A stretch of DNA of 64,000 nucleotides from Flectonema sp. DT1601 (lineage: Eukaryota; Euglenozoa; Diplonemea; Diplonemida; Diplonemidae): positions 496,001 through 560,000 of the forward strand of contig OZ025857.1 in the NCBI GenBank assembly GCA_964019425.1, given 5' to 3'. Position 1 is the first letter of the stretch. The number at the start of each line of letters is the position of its first letter. The translations under genes and the position numbers were made by a program. Positions 32,575 to 44,174 of the stretch are shown in pieces. The notes under the pieces were generated by a model. It did not search any database and was not told where the DNA came from. It was given only the letters and a program-made list of their open reading frames with translations.

Positions 32575-34120
32575 ATGAATATAAAAACTCAGTACACTCG
32601 AAATGAGAATGTCCTTGTCGCCAGAAGTGATGGTACCTGGTCTAAAGCAGTAGTTGTTAACGTTGATGAAGACAAACAGAACTACGTCGTTGTGTTTCAT
32701 GATGCTGGTGCTGGTAAGAGTGTTCAAAAACAAATCAGCTATGATACAGCAATATTCCATTTAAAAGAAGACGGTGGAGGTGCGTACACTCGACTAGATA
32801 AGAAATCCCATCGTATCATAGATGAAATAGCAACAGTCGCATTACACAATAAAATTCAATTCTTAGATGCATCTTGCAAGGTGATGGAAGGGAGATCAAA
32901 CTCATTCATTCATCCGGCAGTACAACATAAATTCTCATCGAACATGATGAAGACCCTTGAGGATTTATTACTTCACTTGTCTACTATGGAACAAAGTCAA
33001 ACAACTACTCCAGTTAAAAACATCATAGATTGGTGCATGACTTTCACAGATGCAGAGCCAGCATCTCCACAAGCTATTGAACCAGCACCTGACTTGGAAA
33101 AGACGGAAACAGCTGAACCACCTCCCCCACCAGCTAGTAAAACACTTGAAGAAATAATCAACCTGATGTATACTTTGAAAGATAAGATTCAAAGTTTATC
33201 AGAAGTTGGATCACCCTCAGAAGCAGTATTACAAGAGGTAGGTACATATAAATCTGAATATCAGGAGTTAAAGTTGGAAGTGATATCTGCATCGAAGGCT
33301 CTGAACCCACCAGAAGATTTAACAAAACAATTCTTGTGTACTATCATAAGAGAAGGTGATCAACATGAAAACAGTCTTCAAGTTGTGGATGCGTTACTAT
33401 CAAACTGTTCTGATATTGATTTTTCTGAAACAATTGAAAAAGAAAACCTGCTAGTCGACTGTTGTACTGATGGAAATGTTCATTTTCTTAGTCAGCTGTT
33501 GGGATATTCAAAAGTAACAACATCGGCATTTGATGTGGTCGAGTTGTTCTCGAGTTCATGTTTCAGTCAAACGTCACGAATCCAGTGTACGTCAGCTCTC
33601 TTATCGAGTGATAAAATAATATTAGAACCCGTCATGGAAGACTTGTCTTCGGTGATTGAGGAATTCTTTTCAGACATCACTTCGTCTTTAAAGAAATTAC
33701 CAAAAGAAAACAGAGAAGGATGTAACAAACTTGTAAAAACACTTCTAACAAATACAACGATATCGACTAAATGTAACCTCGCATCAGGTGGAGGTGATCC
33801 GTTGACTTTCTTAGCGAGATGTTGTAGAGACGGTGATATTGATTTATACAAACTTTGTATCGACCATTGCTCAAAGTCTCCACAAGAAGAACTGATGGAA
33901 CCTTTACCTGACGGCTTTACTCCATTTATGCATGCTATCATAAAAGGTCATGGAGATCTAGTTGCTGATATTCTGTCGTCTTTCAAACTCGACCTCGATA
34001 AGGATACCGAACCTGGAACATGTCTCGGGATAGCAAATGCTTTACAGGTATGTGAAAAAATTATTATTTATTACTATTATTTTTTTTCAAGCGTTTGTTT
34101 ACATGATTGTGATCGAATGT

Positions 34121-34155
<35 letters not shown>

Positions 34156-34227
34156 TAACAGCTCGAAGAAATTTCGGGTCTACTGCAGACAGCTGGTGCG
34201 ACATCCGATGTGTTCAAAGCAAAGTAA
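32575..34227 (+). CDS. Tudor-like plus ankyrin-like protein, function unknown
   Basis: Exons 32575-34047 and 34162-34227; the intron 34048-34161 (GTATGTG...AACAG, with a long A run) is phase 0. The product has 512 residues ending ATSDVFKAK. Residues about 10-60 look like a Tudor/SH3-type barrel (RSDGTWSKAVVVNVDEDK...YVVVFHDAG). A helical region with a Pro/Glu linker (about 150-190) follows, then a helical C-terminal half with at least one ankyrin-like repeat (DGFTPFMHAIIKGHGDLVAD). Without the intron the ORF runs into poly-Lys, which supports the splice. It may be an adaptor or chromatin/methyl-arginine reader, but this rests on weak domain resemblance. Confidence 0.75.
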
Positions 34228-34565
34228 TGAAAGGTAGTTCCTTCATATGTGGAAAAGCTTTTTAGACCAGTTTTTGTTTTTTTGTTTTGTTTTGTTATGT
34301 TATGTTAGTACCTTATTTTATTTTATTTTATTTTTGTTTCCCCTTTACAACTGTACAGTCACGGTATTCCGTGGAGCTGTGGTACTCACTTTAGGCGAGG
34401 AGCCTTCTGAGGGGTTGAGTTTTTACATGATCTGTTCATTCGGTTTTTCCCCTACTTAAAAAAAAAAACTCAGATTGTTTTTTTTTGAAAACTGCAGTAC
34501 AATCTTTTAATAATAATCGTCCTTAGCATCACTATACAGGAAGGGTGAGGAGGCAGAGTAAAAAC

Positions 34566-35108
34566 ATGTCATCATCTACCTGCTATAACATCACTGTATT
34601 AATGGGAAAGAATGTTTCTCCGTGTGAACGAATTGGACTGGAGGTTGGATGGAGAATAGCTTTGGAGACTCAGCTCATTCCAAAATCTAAAAATCCAGTT
34701 TGGGGAGAAGATTTTAAGATCACAACACAAAGTAATGATGATGTGAAGTTACGATTGCTCAACGATGGTGATGTTGTTGGAGAATGTATTTGGAAACCAT
34801 CTAACACTGTAGGCCATCAAAGCCTCTGTATTGATACAGGAGGTGAATTGGTAGTCTCTTGGTACGAAGATGACTCTCACTGTTTTAAAATAAAAGAAGA
34901 CATTATATCACCTCGAAGAGACTACACAACTCAACCAGTTGCTGTTGTCGTTTCATCTGATTTGGTTGTTGCTGATTTAATGCAGCAATGTATGAGTCAG
35001 GTTAGAGTTATGCAAGAGAAAGTGTTGCAATTAACTCATCAACAGACCCATCTTGAAAATACCATTCAGGAATTAAAAAATAATCAACAAAGACACCAAG
35101 TTAGGTAA
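34566..35108 (+). CDS. C2-domain protein with C-terminal coiled coil
   Basis: The protein has 180 residues from the ATG at 34566; an upstream GTG codon at 34545 is not needed. Residues 5-90 fit a C2 beta-sandwich: YNITVLMGKNV, then SKNPVWGEDFKI, the hallmark k.NPvWnE.f strand, then VKLRLLNDGDVVGEC. The Asp residues of the calcium-binding loops are sparse, so calcium binding is doubtful. Residues about 135-178 form a coiled coil (heptads QVRVMQEKVLQLTHQQ). The acceptor-like ATACAG is 26 nt upstream. The next ORF starts 134 nt after the stop, and an in-frame GTAATG...ACACAG pair could fuse the two (see findings). I prefer two genes. Confidence 0.72.
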   Translation: MSSSTCYNITVLMGKNVSPCERIGLEVGWRIALETQLIPKSKNPVWGEDFKITTQSNDDVKLRLLNDGDVVGECIWKPSNTVGHQSLCIDTGGELVVSWYEDDSHCFKIKEDIISPRRDYTTQPVAVVVSSDLVVADLMQQCMSQVRVMQEKVLQLTHQQTHLENTIQELKNNQQRHQVR

Positions 35109-35242
35109 TGCTGTACTGTTCACTTAGATTTTAGATACGAATATTTTTAAAAAAAAAAAAAAAAAAACGGAACGATTACAACGAGACAAGAAACTCTTTT
35201 GTCTAACTTATTATTATTTCATTACACAGCTCCCTCCATTTG

Positions 35243-38200
35243 ATGGCGGACGGCAACACCGACAAGGGTGACAAGAGTGGAGCAGTTTTCAATTGTACGA
35301 CCTGCGGTACACCAAAAAAGTTTGAACATCCATCGTGGAAGAGTAGGAAGGGAGCGGATTCATTTTGCAGTAGATGCCGAGCTGTGAAACCTCATAAGAA
35401 TCACAATGTTGAACAGGCTGCTACCCCAGGTGGTAGTGGAGGAGATAACCAGCCTGTTGTTGCTGCTGGGTCAGCCCCTCCTCCAGTCCAACAACAACAA
35501 CAACAACAGCAACAACAATCACCAATTAGTATAGATGAATTATGGAGTGATTTCGTACAAAAACTAGCTTCAAAGGGAGTCTCCCCCGAGGAGTTGATAC
35601 AAGCTCAGACGAGTACCGTTCATGAAAGCATCCGAGACCTCGGCTATGACGCGTTGAGTAGCGCAAGAATTCAAACTGAACTTCAACACCGAGCAAAACC
35701 CCCCCAACCAGTAGCTACTAGCCCGCAACCAATCGAAGAGCTTTGGCCGGAATTCTTATCAAAACTTGCTGCGAGGGAATTGACTCCTGAAATTGTTGCG
35801 TCACAAGGTGCTGCTGCTGTTGATGTTATAAAAGACTTGGGATACGATTCTCTCACAAGTGCTAGATTACAAACAGAGTTACAACACAGAGTATCAGCAG
35901 TTAAACCGGTGCTACAGGAACCAGTACCAGGTTTGAAATTTTTTTTTTTTTTTTTTGAAAAATGTTATCATCAAAAAAAAAAAAAAAAACAAACACAATA
36001 ACACAACAGACGTCTCAGCATCAAATGCCGATGCCCAAAGTCTGATCGGATCTATTCCTCAACAAGACCCCATCGAGTTAGCTGACGGAACTACTTCCGT
36101 TACTGGTCTCGATGAGGATGGGTTGTTAAAAAGAACTCAAAAATTGATGGAAGACGAGATAAAAAAAATGGATGACGAACTTAAAAAATTACAAGCTCAG
36201 GTTAAGACCCAACCAGTTGACACTCCAACTGATAAAAAAGATGACAACACCGATGAAAAGAGTCCGCAGAAACCACCAGCGACACCCCCGGGTGTACCAT
36301 ACCCAGAAATTGAAACTAAAGTACCTGTTGATATGTGGCCTGTCTTGTTAGAAAGGCTAGTGGCGTGTGGGTTAACAGAAAGCGATATTGAATCTTGTAG
36401 TACGCTAACCTTTGAAAAGGTACTTCTGTATCTTTCGTTCAATCCATTGGAACGTGCTAGGCTTATTCAAGAATTTACAAAACGATATGGAGCAAACCTG
36501 AAGGAAACTGGACCTGCTCCACCTGCACCAGAACCAGCACCTGAAAAACCTCCATTGAGGTTTGAAGAAACACCTTCAGAGATTGAACACGAAGCCACGC
36601 CGTTGGATTTCACAGGTCCTCCGACGGGAGCTAATATCTCCTTCGCCGGGGGGGTCGCGTATGAGACTGAAACGAACATTAAAAACGAACCAGCGCTTAT
36701 CGATCCCTCGGATTTACATCGATTTCCGAACTGGCACAATCCTGGATGGCCATCTGAAGCATCTGCCCAACCTCCAAGTGAAGCTAACTTTAATGAGGAA
36801 GGTTTTGATCCGGTTCTGAAATGTGTTGTACATCCTGAGAGAGATGTTGAGTTTTGGTGTCTTAGTTGTGAGTCATTAGTTTGTAGTCTTTGTCACATAA
36901 CTGGTTTTCATAAAGACCATCCTTTTATACCAATGCCTGAAGCTGCTAGGAAAGAATGTCCTGGTCTTGCTGATTGGCAGACCCGAGCAACACAACTTTC
37001 AGCTAAGCTTCAAGACACAAAAATATCACTTGACGAAGTTCACAGTAACATTGACGACTACCACCAACAACAAATTGACACCGTGGTTGAACACACTAAC
37101 ATGATTTTGTCTCAGCTTGCGACGCACAAAGATAATTTAATAAAAAGAATTCAAGGACACGCCGCGGCACAACATCAATTGTTCACAAGCAGCGAAGACA
37201 AAATAAAAGGAGTTCGAGAAATGATTGAAAAATGCGTATCAAAAATGGACACCCTATTATCAATAAACCCTGACATTCTTTCTGTCGATGACAGTACGAG
37301 ATGGGCTCAGGGAGTGATGAAGGTAAGAAGTGACATCGGTACTACTTTCAATGAAGTAGCTGGACACCCGATATCGATTCCAAATTATATGAGTTTGAAA
37401 TTCAATAATGAAGTTATTCCTGATGACTTATATTCAAAGTTGTATTTAACAAAGATACCGACACCTGTTGGAATGACATCCTACGTTGAGATAAGGGATT
37501 TATCACATCCGTTGTACAGTGGGAAGGACAGACTTAATTTTATGTTTGTTCAGCCATCTGATTCTGAAGTTATACAGTTGGATAATAATCATTTGACGGC
37601 ATCGTATACGGGAACTGGTTCTGGTCATGTTTTAGTTAAGGGAAGCGCTACGTTTGAAGCTGGAAGACATTATTGGGAAGTAAGAATAGATTCTATGCAT
37701 AATGATAACAGATTAGGGACTCACGTCATCGTTGGTCTCGTAAGTGAAGGAACGTCATCAATGGGGTCAACAACTGGATTGGCTTGGTGTGTAGATAAGA
37801 TCAGCGGTATGATACCAATGGCACTTGAGTGTCCACCTTGGACGACAGGTTCCCTTCTTGGTATATTCTTAGACCTTGAAATGGATCGAGTTGGTCTTTA
37901 TTATAATAAACAATGCGTTGCTCATGTTGCTATTCCCCATGGTCGTTATACCCCAGCTGCTTCTATTCATTGTTATCATGATCAAATTACGTTGATTCCG
38001 AAAGCTGATATACCAACGGGAGTATCCCTGACTTCAGGACTTATTCAAAACCCAGGAGCGTACAAACTAGCGATTCATAATAATTCATTAGTGACACCTA
38101 ACTCTTCTCGTCTTCTTGCTGGTGGTGTGCAAAAGTATGTTTTTATTCGTATTTTGATGGCGATTTTAACTGCTGTCCGTCTGATACCCGTCTCCATCTC

Positions 38201-38255
38201 TTCATGCTTTCCGTCTGTCTCTTTCTGTGTAGTATTCCTCTCGGACTTGAGTTAA
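35243..38255 (+). CDS. B-box/SPRY (TRIM-like) protein with zinc ribbon and three helical repeats
   Basis: Exons 35243-35930 and 36010-38255; intron 35931-36009 is phase 1 and the product is about 977 residues. Order: a CxxC...CxxC zinc ribbon (FNCTTCG...CSRCRAVKP, residues about 14-50), a short polyGln, then three about 52-residue helical repeats built on ELW..F..KLA...L(T/S)PE...LGYD.L.SAR.QTELQHR (the third is divergent, DMWPVLLERL). A B-box type 2 follows (CVVHPERDVEFWCLSCESLV with C..H, C..C, C..C, H, H), then a coiled coil and a SPRY domain (GRHYWEVRID...GIFLDLEMDRVGLYYN). There is no RING, so ubiquitin ligase activity is not supported. The 3' end is uncertain: GTATGT at 38135 with GTGTAG at 38227-38232 may be a last intron that changes the C-terminus, and a retroelement fossil lies just downstream. 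Confidence 0.82.
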
Positions 38256-38367
38256 GTACCAGCATCCTATCACTGTTTATTGTCGTCAGAGATCATCAAT
38301 TTACATTTTTGACATTCCTTCTTGAGAAGTTGGGGAGGTGGAAAAAAAAAAAAAAAAAAAAAAAAAA

Positions 38368-40390
38368 CGGGCGAAAACCATATCTGTAAGATGACTCTCA
38401 ACTAAGTACCCATTATTGATAACGGACTTGTCTCCATTATTGATAACGGACTTGTCTCCATTCCCAGCTTCCCCATCATCGCTGACAGGTGCTTTGAATA
38501 CGTAAGGAGGGCAGATGGGGCCGCTCCTGTTGCTGCCACAAACAGAACTGCCGAGTTTGCGTTCAAGGGAAGGTCGTTCAATTGGATCCACCTGTTCAAC
38601 CTGTCCCACAGCGCTCTTCTTGCAACCGTTGTTGGCTTCGCCCAAGTCTTCTCGACCAGGCCTTGAATCCTCTCCTCGGCCTCGTCCGGGTCCACTTCGT
38701 CCTCCGATTGCTTCTTTTTCTTGACACTCTGTTGCAAAATATTTAAGACTGCTCTTTTTATTACATCTCCTTCTAGCGTTCCTAGAGTTGATGTTTCCGC
38801 GGTCTGAAGCTCGGCTTCGCCATCCAGTAGAAAATTCTCGTTGCTTGAATGTGACGTCTGGACAGCTGCGCTGCACGGCAGAGGTCTTGGGTCCGAATCT
38901 GGATCGTCGATACTTTTTCGATGAGGTGACATGTTTGGAGTTGGCCTTCGAATGTGATTCGGAATAGAAACGTGAGTTGGACTTTGATATCGCCCGGCTG
39001 GTTGTTCGTGTTGTAACTTGCATCGTGTTTGAATTTAAAATTGTCATTCCTGAGTTGTCGTGTATAGTCGTGCGTTCTATTGATTGTGCGTTGTACGGGG
39101 TGAATCGATGAGTTGAAATTGCGACGCTTGTTGAACCGACTGACTGTTGTTGTCTCTTGAAAGCTTCGTACATTGTCGCTACTGGCATACTTACTCTTTG
39201 ACCAGAAGGGGCCAGTCACTGCCTCCCGGTCTGTCCATTTCCCTGACCCTTGTATCCTCCTTTATAACCGCCTTTCCTTGCTTTGCCTTTTCTGCTCGTC
39301 GCGTTCCTCCTCTCGATAGCTATCGCTGCCTTCCCATAAGGATCCTCTGATTGTGCCATCATCTGCTGTTGTAAGGTATACTGTCCAACTCCTCTTCTGA
39401 CTGCTGTGTGCTTCAACTTTAGTTCCTTCAGCAGATGATCTCCAAGTGCCACTAGCTCCGGGTTTGTGTTCCAGTCCTGTACTGAGCATGCTGAGGCTAA
39501 CCATCGTCTAAAAGCTACAAAACTCTTACGGAGATCATTCCCCCCGTATCTCTGCTCATATCCGGCCACCATTACTATCTCAAAATCCCTGGCAACTTCG
39601 AGTGGGCCTCTCTGTGTGACTGCGTCCCGGAAACACTTCTCTGTGATGCTGTAAGCATCTGTCGCTTCCTTCCCTATTTGAGTGTAGTCAAATTCCTGGT
39701 TCTGACTCTGATGATGGTACATTGGTTGATTTTGATTTGACACAGTTAAGTTTAAAACTTGATGCTGAAACCTCGGTTGAGAAGACGATTGATGATTTAA
39801 CATTTCTTCATCCGGCTTGTTTAACAGCTGCTGTACCATTTCTTGCAATCCCTTGACATTGTTTTCCAGCTCACTCACCTTCTCCTTTTGTGCACGCAGC
39901 TGCGCGTCCTTCCGGCCCAACAGATCCTTCGCTCGTTCAGTTTGAAAGACTGAAGCACTTACCAAACGTTGTACAGCCATCATTGGAGGTGGAAATACTG
40001 ATTTTTTCTCTTCCCCACTCCATGTGCTTATGCCTTCTAAATAATTAAAGGCCGACGAAAATTTTGTCGCATATGAGTCTTCGTACTCCACTAACATCCC
40101 TGCGTACAACAGGTACGGCACATCTGTGTCCGTCTTCGTTCGCGCCTCAAACACCACTAACTGATTCACCAAGGCCACACTGCCTTGCCAACTCCGTCTC
40201 GGACATCACCGTCGGTGCCGCTGATAACTCACCCGCCGTCGCGCTTGGGACCTGTGCGTCTCTCTTCAGCTTGTCTAAAACCATTACTGATTTTGTACGT
40301 GCGAGCGCCCCACTCTGGATGCAGCTCTTAGTTGTTGTTACACCAGACATTTAAATTTAAAATTTGTGAAAAGGTTGTTATGCGCGCGAA
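38368..40390 (-). mobile_element. Tyrosine-recombinase retroelement fossil (DIRS/VIPER-like), broken
   Basis: Minus-strand remnant, borders approximate. The upstream part (about 39216-40350) encodes a gag-like protein with a coiled coil and a Lys/Gly/Arg-rich tail (KGKARKGGYKGGYKG). The downstream part (about 38402-39219) contains a segment resembling the N-terminal core-binding helices of a tyrosine recombinase (ALWDRLNRWIQLND...LTYSKHLSAMMGKL). Gag followed by recombinase is the order in DIRS-like elements and in the VIPER group of kinetoplastids. No reverse transcriptase, RNase H or complete recombinase is visible. The element is incomplete and has several breaks. Near its downstream end a 24-bp unit (ATTGATAACGGACTTGTCTC) occurs twice in tandem at 38409-38458. 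It sits between the B-box/SPRY gene and the coiled-coil gene, opposite to all host genes. Age is moderate: ORFs are still long. Confidence 0.65.
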
Positions 40391-40635
40391 ACGGGGTTCG
40401 AAATCTGATAAATGGGTGTGAATTAAGAATTTTGGTATTAACGACTACAGAAACTAATAATCAGAATGTTGGATTTACATTATGGGAACGCATCGAAAAA
40501 TTCGATGCTTGGTGAAACGGTGCTTTGGGATGCTGCAAATTACTGAAATATATTTAACAGAGACTGCAAAGCAGCTGGGCTCAGTACGTCGTTAAGTTTG
40601 TAGGGTGTACCGTGAAACAGGAATTTAAAAAAAAA

Positions 40636-40638
<3 letters not shown>

Positions 40639-40700
<62 letters not shown>

Positions 40701-40701
40701 G
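40639..40701 (+). repeat. (CAA)n microsatellite just upstream of a start codon
   Basis: About 20 uninterrupted ACA/CAA units follow an A run. The repeat ends in CAACAG at 40696-40701, 7 nt before the ATG of the coiled-coil gene. The acceptor-like AG is therefore part of the repeat and has no polypyrimidine tract. Confidence 0.9.
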
Positions 40702-40708
40702 CCTTTCA

Positions 40709-41685
40709 ATGACGGGTCACAACGATCCAGCCCTCGACACCGAAGTGAGCTTTCTCCAAGATGAGTGTCTGAAGTTAAGACAAAATGTTAAGTATGTTAT
40801 TGTTATTTATTAGTAATTATTAAGAAGTGTAAAAAAAAAAAAAAAATAATAATAATAGCGATGCAAAACGAGAAATATCTGAGCAACAAAGAGTTCAGGC
40901 TCAACAAAACTTCCAAGAGCAACAGATACGAGATTTGAAAGCAAAGATTGATGAGACAGCCAAAGTAATGGCTCACCAGGCGCTTTCTTTTGAGCAAACA
41001 TCGTCGAGTGACCTGCAGAAGCTTCAAGAGTTTCAGAGAAACCAACTTGAAGAAGAAACAAAAAGAGCTTGGCAAATGCAAGTAGAAACAACAGCAAGAG
41101 CGAGAGATGTTAAAGAAGTAAACGACAGACAACATCAACAATCAAATAAATTAGAACGTTTCTTACGAGATCAACAAGTTCAGATTACACAAACAATGTT
41201 AGACAGACAAGAACGACAAGATCGAGAGAAACAAATTCACGACATCCAAGCAGCTCAAGCAGTAGCACTTCAACAAGAAACAATGAAACAACAAGTTCTT
41301 GCTCAACAACGTCAGATGCTTAATTCTCAAAACCGAATGAGTCCGCAAGGCTACGCTTCTTCACCTGGGTATCCTGTTCTTCCGACTATTCCTCAGGGAG
41401 GCGCTCCTGTTTTTGACAGTCGTGCGCCTTCACAACCACATCTTCCTTCTCCATCGCCGTCAATAGCTAACTTTGGTAGAGATCTGAGTATTCAACCATC
41501 CTATCCGACTACAGCAGCCGCAGCTGCTGCTGCAGCGAGAGGTATGTTTTTGTTGCAATTTTGTGTACCTGTCATATGGGTTTTTATTTTGTACACACAA
41601 GCCAAATTTTCATAAAACAAAAAAAACTACAGATTCAACTGCGATGCTAAGGGATCTCATTGATAAAGCTGGAAGGCTGACGTGA
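40709..41685 (+). CDS. Gln/Glu-rich coiled-coil protein, function unknown
   Basis: Three exons, 40709-40791, 40859-41541 and 41633-41685; introns 40792-40858 and 41542-41632 are both GTATG...AG. The product has 272 residues. It starts MTGHNDPALDTEVSFL and is one long coiled coil to about residue 205, rich in Gln, Glu and Arg (RDQQVQITQTMLDRQERQDR). A Pro/Ser-rich linker, an alanine run (TTAAAAAAAARD) and the short helix STAMLRDLIDKAGRLT follow. The third exon removes the hydrophobic tail that the unspliced frame would give, which supports the splice. It has no enzyme motif and could be a cytoskeletal or centriolar structural protein, but nothing specific is recognised. Confidence 0.75.
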
Positions 41686-42165
41686 GGAGGAAATTCTTTT
41701 TTTTTCTTTTTTTAAAATCTTTTTTATAGTTCCTTTAGAGTATTAGAAAACTTTTTTTTATGTTATTTTTTCCCCCTGTGAATCTTTGATTAACTACAAA
41801 TGTTTTTCAGTCATATATTTTGATATTAATTTTGTTTTTAATACTCAAAGTTTGTACTGTAATTACATTGTCAAAGTTTCGCCATCTGTGTTCATAAATA
41901 TACCTACCGATAGAAGTTATTATTCCGCTTGCCATTTTTTTTAAATTTTTTGTATTTTCTCGTTTGATTAGTATTAGTTCTTTAGTATTCTGATTTATTA
42001 TTATTTTCTTTTATCAAGAGGAGAAAAAAAAAAAAAAAAAGAACAACAACACACAACACACACACATTTTGGACAACAATGAGAGCTTAATTTTTCAGTG
42101 GTAGGGGGATTTAGCTATTTTCTTAATATAATCTTTTTTTTTTTTTTAAAATCAATTCAGGCCCC
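41686..42165. other. Spacer before the EF-hand/WD40 gene
   Basis: AT-rich with no gene. A 29-nt segment at 41855-41883 (core TTACATTGTCAAAGTTTC) recurs at 44532-44560, after the next gene. The spacer ends in AATTCAG at 42154-42160, 5 nt before the ATG. Confidence 0.5.
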
Positions 42166-44174
42166 ATGGGTTGCGGGGCATCACACCCTGATGATGGGGG
42201 TCGACCGGAAAGCACGAAGCACACCATGAAAGAAGCACCGGAACTGATTGATGATTTTGACACTCGTGCGAATGGAAGCCTGAGTAAGTCAAGCATGAGA
42301 TTGGGTCAGCTTAGTAAATCAAGATTAGACACACACGTTCAAAGGGAAATGTTACAGTTACCAGATGAAAAAGCCTTAGGAACAATGAGGAAGAGATCCA
42401 GAGCTTTAAGTGTTGCTCCTAGAGCAAGAAGAATGAGCTCTATTATAAATACGTTTGAGAGCTCCATAATGGGACTTCTCGGGTCTGATGGAGATGATGA
42501 TTTCGATGATGCTGACGACACTGAACGCCTCCGATCATTGTTCGATCTAATCGCCGCAACCAACGCTTCAGGAGACAACGACACCATCACTCTCAGCGCC
42601 TTAACAGGTGGTTTTCGTCGTATGGGATGGCAAAAAAAATCTGCTGAAGTTACAAAAATATTTCAGTTTGCTGACACTGACAACTCAGGTAAGATTGAAT
42701 GGCCCGAATTTCAGAACTTTTTCAAACACATCGTCTCTGATATTAAACCATGCGGGGATGATTATACGGTATGCTTTGTTCTTTATTGTAACAACGTCAA
42801 GGGAGGGGAAAAAAAAAAAGACTACCAGTTTTCTCAGATAGAATTCCAGCAGACAAAGAAAAGTAAAAGAACCGTACTAGCATGTGGTTTCTTCCCGGCA
42901 TTTAAAAAAAAAAAAAAAAAATCCAATACAGGGACTCGAACAGCTTGTCAACGATCGTAAGACCGGTAAAGACATGCCTCAAAAGTCCCGTATCGGATCA
43001 AAGCAAATAAGAAGTTACAAAATAAAATATCTACCTGGATTTTCAAGTAGGGTAACGGCATTGGCATTGGCACCGAATAGACCAATCCTCGCATGTGTCG
43101 ATAAGGAGAGCTCTAATATACAAGTTCATAATATCGCTACTGGAAAACTTGCCTTAACCATGAACAGTCATCAAGAAAATATTGTTTGCATCGCACTCTC
43201 TCCCGATAATAAATTTGCTGCCACTTCGAGTAAAGATGCTTTACTTTTAATTTGGGATATGACTGTAGGATGTGTAAGTAAAGAGATTGAACATCCTGGT
43301 GTTATTACGTGTTGTGCATTTTCTCCAGACGGTAAGTTCTTAATAACCGGATGTCAGGACAGCATTTGTCGTAAATATCAAACAGCAAAAGGAAAGTTAG
43401 TGAGAATGACTGATCGACTCCCCAGCATGGATAAGGGTGTTGTTGTTAGTATAGCTTATCAAGCAGTTGATGGAAACACTTTTGCTATCACCCGATCTCA
43501 CGAGTCATTCGTTCGTGTTATGAGTGCTATCTCATTCTTGCAGCTTCACACATTAAAAGGACACAGCACGATGGTGTGGAATATTGAATACTCATTTAAC
43601 GGAAGTAGACTGCTATCACACTGTGATAGGTTTGTGAAGGTATTTATTATTTTTGTTTTTATTATTATTTTTAACTATTAAGTCAAAACAACTCCCCCAA
43701 TAAACAAAACAGCTATGGGATCCTCTATATAAAGAATGCTACGGCACATACGACATTGCTCACTATGTTGAGGGTGAATTCGATAAAGTTCGAAACTTTT
43801 GGACTGCAGCCACAATGTTATTTCCACCCTATGAGTACCTTATTGCTGCGGTTTGTCATTCTTTAGTTTATCGTAACGAACTTATTATTTATTTTTGTCC
43901 TAACGATCGATGTCTAAATAACTAAAACAGATAACATCAAATCACGTTGTCCACTTTCTTGACATCCATGGTACTTCTTCTATTCTTCAGATTCAATTTA
44001 AAAGCCCGGTATGTGTTGTTTAGAGAAGTGTGATGTAAACAAAAGTAAGTAACTGGGGGGGGGAAAAAAAAACAAACAAACAAACAGATATTTTGTATAG
44101 CATCTCAGAGAAGTGAGAGCATCATGGCAGCGGGTGATGATAACGGAAATTTGTTTCTTATTGAATTAGAGTGA
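42166..44174 (+). CDS. EF-hand plus WD40 protein with N-terminal myristoylation-type start
   Basis: Five exons: 42166-42768, 42932-43639, 43713-43850, 43931-44008 and 44088-44174. All four introns are phase 0 with GTATG/GTATT/GTTTG donors and ACAG acceptors; the product has 537 residues. It begins MGCGASHPDD, a classic N-myristoylation and adjacent-cysteine palmitoylation signal, so membrane or ciliary-membrane anchoring is likely. Residues about 125-200 hold an EF-hand pair; the second loop DTDNSGKIEWPEF is canonical, the first (NASGDNDTITLSA) is degenerate. Residues about 225-535 form a WD40 propeller (e.g. NIVCIALSPDN...ATSSKDALLLIWD, and GVITCCAFSPDGKFLITGCQD). It may be a calcium-responsive scaffold. 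The spliced exons restore the last propeller blades, ending FLIELE. Confidence 0.85.

Noticed and set aside
34545-34565. GTG start seven codons upstream for the C2 protein
   Set aside because: A normal ATG follows at 34566, after an acceptor-like ATACAG; non-ATG initiation is not needed.
40391-40406. tRNA T-arm-like GGGGTTCGAAATC
   Set aside because: The flanking bases do not pair as a T stem and no acceptor, D or anticodon arm can be drawn upstream.
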